NCBI GenBank assembly: GCA_022779945.1
Contig: JALEYA010000161.1
Location: 1 to 32,162, forward strand
Source of the DNA: Oscillospiraceae bacterium
Lineage (GTDB): Bacteria > Bacillota > Clostridia > Oscillospirales > Acutalibacteraceae
Direction of reading: 5' to 3'
DNA: 32,162 bases
Part shown: positions 17,950 through 27,429 of the stretch, one piece after another
Layout: each line of letters begins with the position of its first letter
How positions within the stretch are numbered: position 1 is the first letter of the stretch
Notes under the pieces: generated by a model
Databases searched by the model: none
What the model was told of the DNA's origin: nothing
The model's input: the letters and a program-made list of their open reading frames with translations, nothing else
Position numbers and translations under genes: made by a program

Positions 17950-18393
17950 ATGGATAAAGTTACCGTAAAAAGCGCCGAAGAAACAATGGCTTTTGCCGAA
18001 AGAGTTGCAAAACAGCTGGACAAAAAGGTTGTTCTTGCTTTTTTCGGCGGCCTCGGAATGGGTAAGACGACCTTTACAAAAGGTCTTGCAAAGGGTCTCG
18101 GCGTTACCGATGAGGTGTCAAGTCCGACTTTTGCTCTCGTTCACGAATACCGGGGAAAAAAGACTCTTTATCACTTCGATATGTACCGGGTCGAAAGCTG
18201 GGACGACCTGTATCAGACCGGTTTTTTCGATTATTACGAACAGGGCGGTATCCTTGCGGTCGAATGGAGCGAAAACATCGAAAATGCGCTCCCCGAAAAC
18301 ACGATCCGGGTAACATTTGAAAGAGGAGAAGACGAAAACGAGCGGATCATTACCGTGGAAGGGCAGGGTGCGTATGAAAATTTTAGCTGTTGA
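17950..18393 (+). CDS. tsaE: tRNA (adenosine(37)-N6)-threonylcarbamoyltransferase complex ATPase TsaE
   Basis: 'FFGGLGMGKTTFTKGLAKGLGVTDEVSSPTFALVHEY', 'LYHFDMYRVE', 'ILAVEWSENIE'. Confidence 0.94.
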   Translation: MDKVTVKSAEETMAFAERVAKQLDKKVVLAFFGGLGMGKTTFTKGLAKGLGVTDEVSSPTFALVHEYRGKKTLYHFDMYRVESWDDLYQTGFFDYYEQGGILAVEWSENIENALPENTIRVTFERGEDENERIITVEGQGAYENFSC

Positions 18394-19066
18394 CACAAGC
18401 GCCGTCTGTGCAAGCGTTGCGGTGACCGAGGACGACAAAATCATCAGCCTTTGTCAGACGAATGCGGGGCTGACCCACTCGAGGACGCTTTTGCCGATGA
18501 TTGACGCAGCTTTACAAAACAGTGAGACCGACCTTGACAGCATCGACTTATTTGCCGTTTCGCAAGGTCCCGGCTCGTTTACGGGAATCCGCATCGGGAT
18601 TGCGGCGATAAAAGGTCTTTGCGACGCGAAGGGCAAACGGTGCCTGCCGGTGTCCACGCTTGAGGGGCTCAGCTTGAATCTTCTCGGGCAGGACGTGATC
18701 GCCTGCTGTGTGATGGACGCAAGATGTAAGCAGGTCTATACGGCGCTTTTCGATATTGAGGGCGAAAAAATAACAAGGCTTTGCGAGGATAAGGCAATTT
18801 CGATTGAAGAGCTCGGAAAAGAGCTTTCGGCATATAAAAAGAAAATTGTTTTTGTCGGCGACGGGGCGGAAATCTGTCACAGCAGCTTAGGCTATGATAT
18901 GGCACCGCCTGTTTTACGGTATCAGAACGCCGCAAGCGTTGCCTTTGCCGCAAAGCGGAAATACGATCGGGACGGAATTTGTGTTCCGGCGGGTGACGTG
19001 ATGCCGGTATATTTAAGACTTCCGCAGGCAGAACGGGAGCTGAAGGCGAAAAAAGCGGGAAGCTGA
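18374..19066 (+). CDS. tsaB: tRNA threonylcarbamoyladenosine biosynthesis protein TsaB
   Basis: 'MKILAVDTSAVCASVAV', 'LTHSRTLLPMIDAAL', 'VSQGPGSFTGIRIGIAAIKGL'; ATG 18374 overlaps the tsaE end. Confidence 0.94.
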   Translation: MKILAVDTSAVCASVAVTEDDKIISLCQTNAGLTHSRTLLPMIDAALQNSETDLDSIDLFAVSQGPGSFTGIRIGIAAIKGLCDAKGKRCLPVSTLEGLSLNLLGQDVIACCVMDARCKQVYTALFDIEGEKITRLCEDKAISIEELGKELSAYKKKIVFVGDGAEICHSSLGYDMAPPVLRYQNAASVAFAAKRKYDRDGICVPAGDVMPVYLRLPQAERELKAKKAGS

Positions 19067-19128
19067 CAATCAGGTGCAGACTTACCGCGGCGGATGAAAT
19101 TTTCAGTGTAACCACTCAGCTTGCCTTG

Positions 19129-19214
19129 GCTTATGATTTGCGGACTTCCCCATACGGAAAAGTCGGCTTTGCGGGTAAAAGCTTGCAGGAAGAACTGCGG
19201 AAATCCGCGACCGC
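19129..19214. repeat. Dispersed approx. 87-bp repeat, copy 2
   Basis: GCTTATGATTTGCGG ... CCGCGACCGC, 86 bp; followed by tandem ATTACGC units. Confidence 0.5.
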
Positions 19215-19327
19215 AATTACGCATTACGCATTACGAATTCCGCATTGAAAAAAGTGCGGGGATTGAATCATTTCGGATTTAGTAAGAGAATCATTATAAA
19301 TATCTATTAATAAAGGAGACAACAACC

Positions 19328-19774
19328 ATGATAGCATTAGGAGCAGACCACGGCGGATTTGAACTCAAGGAAGCCATCAAAAAGCATCTTGACGAAACGG
19401 GAGTCGAATACAAGGACTTCGGAACGTATAGCACGGACTCGATCGATTACGCGAAAATTGCCTATAAAGCCTGTAAGGCGGTGACCGACGGAGAATGTGA
19501 AAAAGCGGTGCTTTGCTGCGGCACCGGTATCGGTATTTCCATGGCGGCAAATAAAGTCAAGGGTATCCGGGCGGCCTGCTGTTCGGACTATTTCAGCGCA
19601 AAGTATACAAGACTTCACAACGACGCCAATGCCCTTTGTCTCGGCGGAAGAGTGGTAGGTGCCGGTCTTGCCGTCGAGCTTGTTGACGTGTTCCTTAACA
19701 CCGAATTTGAGGGCGGACGCCACCAGAGAAGAGTGGATCAGATTTCGGCGATTGAAAACGGCGAAGCGCTTTAA
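19328..19774 (+). CDS. rpiB: Ribose 5-phosphate isomerase B
   Basis: 'MIALGADHGGFELKEAIKKHL', 'AVLCCGTGIGISMAANKVKGIRAACCSDYFSA', 'NDANALCLGGRVVGAGLA'. Confidence 0.95.
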   Translation: MIALGADHGGFELKEAIKKHLDETGVEYKDFGTYSTDSIDYAKIAYKACKAVTDGECEKAVLCCGTGIGISMAANKVKGIRAACCSDYFSAKYTRLHNDANALCLGGRVVGAGLAVELVDVFLNTEFEGGRHQRRVDQISAIENGEAL

Positions 19775-19784
19775 TGGAAAACGA

Positions 19785-20483
19785 ATGATAGAAAAAAAGA
19801 TTCATTATTGTTGGTTCGGGCGCGGCGAAAAGCCGAAGAAAGCGCAAAAGTGTATTGCCAGCTGGAAAAAGTACTGCCCGGATTATGAAATCATTGAATG
19901 GAACGAGGATAATTTCGACGTTGGAAAGTATCCTTATGCCGTCTATTGTCTTAAAAACAAAAAGTACGCTTTTTTAAGTGACTTTGTACGGCTCGTTGTG
20001 ATAAATGACCACGGCGGGCTTTATTTTGATACCGATGTCGAGATGGTTCGTTCGCCCGATGAGCTGTTACAATACGATGCGTTTTACGGCTTTGAAACCG
20101 ATGAATTTGTCAATACCGGCGAAGGCTTCGGTGCGGTTAAGGGTCACGAAACCGTCAAAAAAATGCTGGAACTGTATCTTGCCTTAAAGCCGGACGAAAA
20201 CGGAGCCTACCCGATTATCGGCTGTCCGCACCTGAACACCGAGGCGCTTTTAAGCTTCGGACTTGAACAAAACGGCAAAGAGCAGACGGTCGGCGGGGCA
20301 AAGATTTTGCCGGCGGATTATTTCAATCCGTATGATGACCCGACGGGCACGCTGAATCTTACGGAAAACACCGTCAGTATTCACTGGTATTCCAAAAGCT
20401 GGATGAGCAAAAAGACCGTTGTCCGGAGCGTTCTGACAAAACCGCTTCACAGAATTCAGAGAAGGCTTGGGAAAAAGATATGA
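19785..20483 (+). CDS. Glycosyltransferase, GT32/OCH1-like capsular polysaccharide type
   Basis: 'MIEKKIHYCWFGRGEKPKKAQKCIASWKKYCPDYEIIEWNEDNFDV', 'GGLYFDTDVEMVR'; ATG at 19785 within the ORF from 19659. Confidence 0.88.
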   Translation: MIEKKIHYCWFGRGEKPKKAQKCIASWKKYCPDYEIIEWNEDNFDVGKYPYAVYCLKNKKYAFLSDFVRLVVINDHGGLYFDTDVEMVRSPDELLQYDAFYGFETDEFVNTGEGFGAVKGHETVKKMLELYLALKPDENGAYPIIGCPHLNTEALLSFGLEQNGKEQTVGGAKILPADYFNPYDDPTGTLNLTENTVSIHWYSKSWMSKKTVVRSVLTKPLHRIQRRLGKKI

Positions 20484-21415
20484 AAAGCAACAACACACTG
20501 CGGGTGATTTATTCAAGTGATGACAATTATGCCCGTCATCTCGGTGCTTCCGTGTACTCACTGTTAGATTGTAACCGTGGCTATGAACAGGTTGTGGTTT
20601 ATATTATTGAAAACAATATCAGCCGGGACAACAAAGAAAAGCTGACTGCGGTTGCAGACGGGTTTGATAATACGCAAATCTGTTTCATTTCGTTTGACAA
20701 ATGGCGAGACAGTCTGAAACTTGATATGCCGTGGCACATATCGGTAAGTGCTTATGCAAGGCTTTTCGTATCTGAAATGATTGATTTAAGCATAGATCGC
20801 ATTCTGTATCTTGACTGCGATATGATCGTTACTTCCTCGCTGAAAGAGCTTTGGGAAACCGACCTTTCGGGCTGTATTGTCGGTGCGGTTCAGGACGCTG
20901 TGCCGGATTCCATCAAGTCTGCTGTCGGGCTTGACAGCACGGACAAGTATTTTAACTCCGGCATGCTGCTGATTGATCTTGACAAATGGAGAAGCGAAAA
21001 CATACAGGGAAAAATTACCGACTTTCTTAACGAGAAGAACGGAAGAGTGATTCACCATGACCAGGGCGTACTCAACGGCGTTCTGAAGGACAAAGTGAAG
21101 TTTGTGCCGTTAAAATATGACCTGATGACGGTTCACTATATTTTAGATTTCAAACACATCAATAAGTACTTTGATAATCATGCACAGTTTTACGGCGAAG
21201 AGGAAATCGAAACGGCAAAAAAAGAGCCGGCGATTCTTCATTACACGCCGAGCTTTACCTGCCGTCCGTGGGTAAAGGGCTGTAAGCATCCGTTGAAAGA
21301 TTTGTATTGGCAGGCGCTTTCGAATACACCGTGGAAAGGCGCAAAGGAAGAAAAAAACACCGCAAAGTTTAAATCGAGACTGGTCGATTTCAGATATCGG
21401 AACTTTCCGTTCTGA
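20480..21415 (+). CDS. Glycosyltransferase family 8
   Basis: 'NTLRVIYSSDDNYARHLGASVYSLLD', 'DRILYLDCDMIVTSSLKELWETDL', 'YFNSGMLLIDLDKWR', 'DQGVLN'. Confidence 0.92.
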   Translation: MKSNNTLRVIYSSDDNYARHLGASVYSLLDCNRGYEQVVVYIIENNISRDNKEKLTAVADGFDNTQICFISFDKWRDSLKLDMPWHISVSAYARLFVSEMIDLSIDRILYLDCDMIVTSSLKELWETDLSGCIVGAVQDAVPDSIKSAVGLDSTDKYFNSGMLLIDLDKWRSENIQGKITDFLNEKNGRVIHHDQGVLNGVLKDKVKFVPLKYDLMTVHYILDFKHINKYFDNHAQFYGEEEIETAKKEPAILHYTPSFTCRPWVKGCKHPLKDLYWQALSNTPWKGAKEEKNTAKFKSRLVDFRYRNFPF

Positions 21416-21429
21416 TCGGAGGAAACAAC

Positions 21430-22398
21430 ATGATAAGTGTAATTATACCTGTTCATAATGTCGAACGGTTTTTAGAAAAATGTGTAAAATCAGTTCTCGA
21501 AAATACTTATAAAGACATTGAAGTTATTTTGATTGAAAATGGTTCAACTGATTCAAGCAAAGAAATTTGCTTTCGGCTTGAAAAGGAAAATCCTTGTGTG
21601 AAGGTTATAGTAAGCGAGATTAAGGGTGTTTCAAGAGCAAGAAATCTGGGTCTTGACGCAGCGACCGGCGATTATATTACTTTTATTGACGCAGACGATT
21701 ATGTCAGTCCGTATTATTTTGAAACATTGCTTTCCTGCCTTGAGAAACATAATGCGGATTTTGTAATGTGTAATTTTATAATGGGAAAAGCTGAAAACTA
21801 CGATTTCCCTGATTTAAAAACAAATTGCACACGAATTACTGCCGATGACTTTTTGACGCATTTGTATTGTAAAAACGAATTCTTATACAGCAGTGTCGCT
21901 ATGAAGATTATAAACAGAAAACTGGCTGATGTAAGATTTGATGAGGATATATCATATGCAGAAGACAGATCGTTTATGGCACGGGTAATAGCTAAAGTCG
22001 GTGAATGTGTGCATGTTGACCGAGAGCTGTACTATTATTACCGAGGGAATGGTAATTCAATATGTAACAACAAAGATCAGGATTTAAGAATGGATATGGT
22101 TTACAGCTTAATAAAAGATTTAGACTTTTTTAAAAGTTCATATTCAGTTAAACAGAATTGGGTAGATTCAATATATGTCAATTTGCTGTTGACTACGGCA
22201 CAGAGAATGAAAATTGCTAAAAAAACCGGACGAAAAGATCTCATAAGAACATTAAAGCCAATTAACAAAGAAGCTCTTTTTGCTGTTGTCCATGCAAAGC
22301 ATCTGGGCAAGATGAAATTAAGAATAATATTTGAATATTATTTTCCCAACACTCTCCAATTTTTATACAGAATTGTTCAAAAACTCAAGTTGAGGTAA
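21430..22398 (+). CDS. Glycosyltransferase family 2
   Basis: 'ISVIIPVHNVERFLEKCVKSVLENTYKDIEVILIENGSTDSS', 'GVSRARNLGLDAATGDYITFIDADDYV'. Confidence 0.94.
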   Translation: MISVIIPVHNVERFLEKCVKSVLENTYKDIEVILIENGSTDSSKEICFRLEKENPCVKVIVSEIKGVSRARNLGLDAATGDYITFIDADDYVSPYYFETLLSCLEKHNADFVMCNFIMGKAENYDFPDLKTNCTRITADDFLTHLYCKNEFLYSSVAMKIINRKLADVRFDEDISYAEDRSFMARVIAKVGECVHVDRELYYYYRGNGNSICNNKDQDLRMDMVYSLIKDLDFFKSSYSVKQNWVDSIYVNLLLTTAQRMKIAKKTGRKDLIRTLKPINKEALFAVVHAKHLGKMKLRIIFEYYFPNTLQFLYRIVQKLKLR

Positions 22399-22401
22399 AG
22401 A

Positions 22402-23595
22402 ATGAAAAGCATAGCTATAATACATTCAAATATGGAAATCGGGGGCGCGGAAACAAGTCTCATCGGAATGCTTCAGACGTTTGACTACAGCAAGGTTAAG
22501 GTGACTCTTTATCTTTATGAAAAAACAGGCAGTCTGCTTTCGCTGATCCCTAAGCAGGTTACCGTTAAATCGGCGGGTGAAAAGTATGAAGCCTTGGTTT
22601 CGCCGATAAAAACGGCAATAAAAAAAGGACATTTGCTTATTACAGCTTCCCGTCTTTTTGCAAAGTATTTTTTCAAGATAAAAAACACGTTACGCCATTT
22701 TACTGACAAGGGTTATATATATAAGCAGTACTCACATTTTTTGGCTCTTCCGCTTTTACCGAAACTTGAGGGCGAATATGATCTGGCAATCAGTTTTAAT
22801 GATCCACATTTTATACTGAACAAAAAAATCAATGCCAAGAAAAAGATCGGTTGGTTTCATACGGATTTTTCAAGAATCCGAGTTGATGAAAACCTTGACG
22901 AAAAAATGTGGGATCCGCTCGACTTTGTTGTCACCGTTTCCGAAACTTGCAAGCAGGCTTTTGACGAAAAGCACCCGAAGCTACGGAATAAATCCATTGT
23001 GATGGAAAACATTCTTTCAAAGCCGTTCGTAGAAAAGAGAGCCGATGAATTTACGGCCGACGAAATGAAAAAAACGGACGGAGAAACCGTGCTTCTTTCC
23101 GTCGGACGTTTTTCCGATGCCAAAAATTTCGACAATGTGCCCGAAATCTGCCGCCTGATAAGACAGCAGGGACTGAATGTAAAATGGTATCTTGTCGGCT
23201 ACGGCGGCGACGAACAGCTTGTCCGAGATAAGATAGCCGAAGCCGGCATGAACGATCATGTCATTCTTCTCGGCAAAAAAGAGAACCCGTATCCGTATAT
23301 CAAGGCTTGTGATGTATACGTTCAGCCGTCACGCTATGAGGGCAAGGCGGTCACGGTCCGGGAAGCGCAGATATTGAACAAACCGGTCGTGATTACGGCA
23401 TTTGAAACCTCCGCAAGTCAGCTGACGGACGGGTTTGACGGTGTGATCGTTCCGATGGACAACGAGGGCTGCGCAAACGGAATTGCGGCAGTGCTTCGGG
23501 ACGAAAAGCTTCAGCAAAAACTTGTTGAGAATACGAAAAAATCCGACTATACCAATGCGGCGGAAATCGAAAAACTTTACCGGATGGTGGAATAA
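22402..23595 (+). CDS. Glycosyltransferase family 4 / group 1
   Basis: 'IGGAETSLIGMLQ', 'LLSVGRFSDAKNFDNVPEICRLI', 'DVYVQPSRYEGKAVTVREAQILNKPVVIT'. Confidence 0.92.
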   Translation: MKSIAIIHSNMEIGGAETSLIGMLQTFDYSKVKVTLYLYEKTGSLLSLIPKQVTVKSAGEKYEALVSPIKTAIKKGHLLITASRLFAKYFFKIKNTLRHFTDKGYIYKQYSHFLALPLLPKLEGEYDLAISFNDPHFILNKKINAKKKIGWFHTDFSRIRVDENLDEKMWDPLDFVVTVSETCKQAFDEKHPKLRNKSIVMENILSKPFVEKRADEFTADEMKKTDGETVLLSVGRFSDAKNFDNVPEICRLIRQQGLNVKWYLVGYGGDEQLVRDKIAEAGMNDHVILLGKKENPYPYIKACDVYVQPSRYEGKAVTVREAQILNKPVVITAFETSASQLTDGFDGVIVPMDNEGCANGIAAVLRDEKLQQKLVENTKKSDYTNAAEIEKLYRMVE

Positions 23596-24579
23596 ATGAA
23601 AAGAATACTGATGCTTGATACGTCAATCGGAACCGGCAATATGGGCGACCATATCATTATGGAGTGTATTCGAAGCGAGCTTGCGCCGATCCTTGATAAC
23701 AGCTTTGTTTACAATATGTCAACCCATCTGACATCATTTAACGAGCTTTCCGTGCTGAAAAATTTCAGCGTTGTCGAGGGGTATGCTTCCTGCGATCTGA
23801 AGTTTGCGGGCGGAAGCAATCTGCTTGTCAAAAATCTCCTGCATCCGTATCCGCAGTGGAATGTTAATAAGATCACCGCAAGACCGTTCGTCGGAACGGT
23901 TCTTGTCGGAGTCGGCGCCGGAGCCGGCGACAAAACCAATTCCTATACCCAAAAGCTTTACCGAAAAATGCTCAGCCACGAGTATTATCACAGTGTCCGG
24001 GATGAAAGAAGCAAGCAGTATGTTGAACAGCTCGGACTGAAGGCAATCAACACCGGGTGTGCGACCATGTGGATGCTGACGCCGGATTTCTGCGGTACGA
24101 TTCCGAAGGCGAAAGCGTCAAGGGTGGTTTTTACGCTTACTGCAAGAATTGCTTCGAAGTCTGTTGACGAAAGGGATCAGCAGCTGATCGACATTCTTTT
24201 GAAAAACTATGACAAGGTATATTATTGGGTTCAGGGCGAGCACGATCTTGCATATTTTAACCGATTGAAGAATACAGAAAATATCACCGTTCTTCCGCCG
24301 TCGCTCAAGGCGTACGACCGTTTATTGTGCGAGGACGATCTTGATTATGTCGGAACACGGCTTCACGGCGGTATTTACGCCATGAGACACAGAAAGCGCG
24401 CCATTATTATTTCGGTCGATGAAAGGGCGTCGTCTATCAACGAAAGCAACAATCTCAACTGTATTACGAAAGACGAAATCGGCACGGCGCTTGAGGAAAA
24501 AATCAACGCAAGCTTTGCGACCGAAATCAGGATGCCGCTTGATAAAATCAAGGAATGGAAAGCGCAGTTTTCAGACTGA
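23596..24579 (+). CDS. Polysaccharide pyruvyl transferase family protein
   Basis: 'TSIGTGNMGDHIIMECI', 'SVRDERSKQYVEQLGLKAINTGCATMWML', 'DYVGTRLHGGIYAMRHRKRAIIISVDERA'. Confidence 0.82.
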   Translation: MKRILMLDTSIGTGNMGDHIIMECIRSELAPILDNSFVYNMSTHLTSFNELSVLKNFSVVEGYASCDLKFAGGSNLLVKNLLHPYPQWNVNKITARPFVGTVLVGVGAGAGDKTNSYTQKLYRKMLSHEYYHSVRDERSKQYVEQLGLKAINTGCATMWMLTPDFCGTIPKAKASRVVFTLTARIASKSVDERDQQLIDILLKNYDKVYYWVQGEHDLAYFNRLKNTENITVLPPSLKAYDRLLCEDDLDYVGTRLHGGIYAMRHRKRAIIISVDERASSINESNNLNCITKDEIGTALEEKINASFATEIRMPLDKIKEWKAQFSD

Positions 24580-24588
24580 GGAGACAAA

Positions 24589-25827
24589 ATGGAAAGTATC
24601 ATTATCGGAGAAATCAAAAACAGCGGAAACCGGATCGACGTTGATCTCACGGTGTCCGACGGTTTAAAGAAGTATTTTAACAATACGCATTTTTTTGCGG
24701 AGTATTCGTGTGATACTTCCGATGTGCCGGACAGTGTTGCCGTTATGCCGGTTTTGTTAAATCTCCTGCCGTTTTCGTGGCTTGCCGACTGCATTGTCTG
24801 GGCGACAGAGGTGGACAGCGTTTTCTATGATGCGGTCATGCGGTTGAAAAACGGATTCCGGGAGCTTTATCCCGACTTGAAATTGGGCGGAACGCTCATA
24901 GCCGCAAAGCGGATCGACAACCGGTATGAGCCGCAACGGGAAGCGATGGCGCTTTTCACCGGCGGCATTGACGCAACGACAACGTTTTTGAGGATAAAAG
25001 ACAAAAAGCCGATTTTGTTCAACACAAACGGCTGGTATCAGGACGAGATCAAACAGGACGATGTATACGATGCCGACAAGGCGGATATTACGGAAATTGC
25101 CGTGAAAAACGGTGTGGAGGCTTGCTTTGTACGCTCCGATTTTGCAACGTTTATCAGCGGCGGACTGGTCGGAAAGACTTTTTTAAAGAAAACGAAAACG
25201 ACCTGGTGGTTTGGATTTCAGCACTCCATGGCTTTTTTGGGCTGTGCCGCTGTTGCCGGGTATCATTATAAAGTCAAATCCATATATATCGCCAGCTCCT
25301 ATACAATGGGGCAGCAGTTTTTGTGTGTATCGGATCCGAGAACCGACAGCGAAATCAAATGTGCTTCGATGGATGTTATCCATGACGGGTATGAGCTTTC
25401 CCGACAGAACAAGGTCAGGGCCATAACCGGATACTGCAAAGAAACCGGTCGGTCGGTTCGGCTCAGGGTTTGTTCGTTTAACGATCATAACTGCTGTATG
25501 TGCGAAAAATGCTTTCGTTCTATGCTTGCTATTGCGGCTGAGGGCGGCGGAGATATGAAGGAATACGGTTTTACTTTTGACGGAACCCTGCTTTCTCAAT
25601 TGAAAAAGTTTTTGCAGGAGCATATCGTGGATCTGGACGGAGCGCATGTTGTCTATTGGTATGATATTATTGCAAGAATGAAAGAAAACTATGAGAACAT
25701 GAAGCATAAGGAAGTCTATGACTTTTTAAAGAATTTCGATTTTGAAAAGGAAAGAAAGAGATATCTGTTCCGGTATTACAGGAAGAACTTCTTCCGGATC
25801 ATTAAAAGAAAGCTGTTTCATAACTAA
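24589..25827 (+). CDS. PP-loop (QueC-like) ATP-pyrophosphatase-related protein in exopolysaccharide cluster
   Basis: 'ALFTGGIDATTTFLRIKDKKPILFN' PP-loop-like motif; 'FGFQHSMAFLGCAAVAG', 'IYIASSYT', 'VIHDGYELSRQNKVRAI', zinc-ribbon-like 'CCMCEKCFRSMLAI'. Confidence 0.6.
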   Translation: MESIIIGEIKNSGNRIDVDLTVSDGLKKYFNNTHFFAEYSCDTSDVPDSVAVMPVLLNLLPFSWLADCIVWATEVDSVFYDAVMRLKNGFRELYPDLKLGGTLIAAKRIDNRYEPQREAMALFTGGIDATTTFLRIKDKKPILFNTNGWYQDEIKQDDVYDADKADITEIAVKNGVEACFVRSDFATFISGGLVGKTFLKKTKTTWWFGFQHSMAFLGCAAVAGYHYKVKSIYIASSYTMGQQFLCVSDPRTDSEIKCASMDVIHDGYELSRQNKVRAITGYCKETGRSVRLRVCSFNDHNCCMCEKCFRSMLAIAAEGGGDMKEYGFTFDGTLLSQLKKFLQEHIVDLDGAHVVYWYDIIARMKENYENMKHKEVYDFLKNFDFEKERKRYLFRYYRKNFFRIIKRKLFHN

Positions 25828-25841
25828 AGGATAGGTGAATT

Positions 25842-27404
25842 ATGGCGGAAAAAGGCAGGCTGCAAAAGTCGATGTGGAACCTTATCGGCGGTTTTTCGTA
25901 TCGTCTGTTGTCCATGCTTACCGCATTTGTGGTAAGAACGATTTTTATCAGGTGTCTGAGTGAGGCTTATCTCGGCATCAACGGACTGTATACGAATATT
26001 CTCAATATGCTGTCTTTGGCGGAGCTCGGTTTCGGTACGGCCATGGTGTACAGTATGTATAAGCCGCTTGCCGAAAAGGACGACGAAAAGCTTTCGCAGC
26101 TGTTAAGGCTTTATAAAAGGGTATATACGATCATGGGAACGGTCATTCTTGTGCTCGGACTTGCGTTGATTCCGTTTCTTGACGTGCTGATCAAAAATAA
26201 GCCGGATGTGGAAGGGCTGACATTTTATTATGTAATGTTTCTTCTCAACACCGTTGTGTCTTATTGGTTCTTCGCCTACCGGAATTCGGTTCTTCATGCC
26301 GATCAGAAGTCGTATATTGTATCAAAATACAATTCCGCGTTTAACCTGATCAAGTCGGCCCTTCAGATTGTCGTGCTTTTGTGCTTCAAAAACTATACGG
26401 TATATCTTCTGACGCAGATTTTATGTACGATTGCCGAGAATATTGCTTTGGCTGTCAAGGTGAAAAAGGAATACCCCGGCGTTTTGCAAAAGAAAGAAAG
26501 CGAGCTTCCGAAGGAGGATAAAACGCGGATTTTCCGCGACGTAAAAGCTTTGATGCTCGGCAAGATTTCATTTGTAACACTCAGCAGCAGCGACACGATC
26601 ATTATTTCGGCATTCATCGGCGTCAACTGGGTCGGTTTGCTGTCGAATTTTACGATGATTGTTGACGCTATCACCGGCGTACTGACGCAGATCACGTCCG
26701 CTATTTCCGCAAGTCTCGGAAACTTCTTTGCAAAAGAAGATAAAGAAGCGGGTTTTCAGCTCTTCAACCGTATTGAGTTTATGAATTTCTGGCTTTACGG
26801 GTTTTCTTCCGTTGCTCTTTTTGTGCTGCTCAATCCCTTTGTGACCGTCTGGATCGGTGAAAAGTTTACTTTGAGCAACATGATCGTGATTGCGTTGGTA
26901 ATCCGCTTTTTTGTTGCGGGCTATATGAATACCTGCCAGACGTTCCGCTCGACGCTGGGTCTTTTTGTACAGGGGCAGTACCGGTCAATTGCGGTGGCGT
27001 TAGTGAATATTGCCCTTTCGATTTTGCTTTCAAAGCCGCTCGGTGTGGCAGGCGTACTGTTTGCCACTTCCATATCAAGACTTCTGATCAATATGTGGTA
27101 TGACCCGTGGGTGCTCCATAGGGACGGCTTCGGAAAATCCGTCAAGCCGTTTTATATCCGGTATTCCTGGAGGATCGTCCTTCTTATTGCCGTATCGGTT
27201 CTGATGACGATGCTTTCCAAGCTGATTTTTGCCGGCGGAATCACGATTTTGCGGTTTGCGCTGATGACGGTGCTGACGGCAATCATACCGAATCTGATTT
27301 TTCTTGCCGTATTTTTCAGAACGGAGGAGTTTCGCTATTTTTGCGTTTTGATAAATGAAAAAGTGCTGTCAAAATTCAAAAAACAGTCTATTATTTCTGA
27401 CTGA
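25842..27404 (+). CDS. Oligosaccharide flippase / polysaccharide transport protein (Wzx-like)
   Basis: Polytopic ORF 'SMWNLIGGFSYRLLSMLTAFVVRTIFIRCLSEAYLGINGLYTNILNMLSLAELGFGTAMVYSMYKPLAEKDDEKLSQLL'. Confidence 0.88.
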   Translation: MAEKGRLQKSMWNLIGGFSYRLLSMLTAFVVRTIFIRCLSEAYLGINGLYTNILNMLSLAELGFGTAMVYSMYKPLAEKDDEKLSQLLRLYKRVYTIMGTVILVLGLALIPFLDVLIKNKPDVEGLTFYYVMFLLNTVVSYWFFAYRNSVLHADQKSYIVSKYNSAFNLIKSALQIVVLLCFKNYTVYLLTQILCTIAENIALAVKVKKEYPGVLQKKESELPKEDKTRIFRDVKALMLGKISFVTLSSSDTIIISAFIGVNWVGLLSNFTMIVDAITGVLTQITSAISASLGNFFAKEDKEAGFQLFNRIEFMNFWLYGFSSVALFVLLNPFVTVWIGEKFTLSNMIVIALVIRFFVAGYMNTCQTFRSTLGLFVQGQYRSIAVALVNIALSILLSKPLGVAGVLFATSISRLLINMWYDPWVLHRDGFGKSVKPFYIRYSWRIVLLIAVSVLMTMLSKLIFAGGITILRFALMTVLTAIIPNLIFLAVFFRTEEFRYFCVLINEKVLSKFKKQSIISD

Positions 27405-27429
27405 TTAAATAATAAGCAGAGGAGAAAAC

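Noticed and set aside
19215-19245. CRISPR-like short tandem ATTACGC units
   Set aside because: Only 2-3 imperfect 7-8-bp units with no spacers; part of a dispersed repeat tail, not a CRISPR array.
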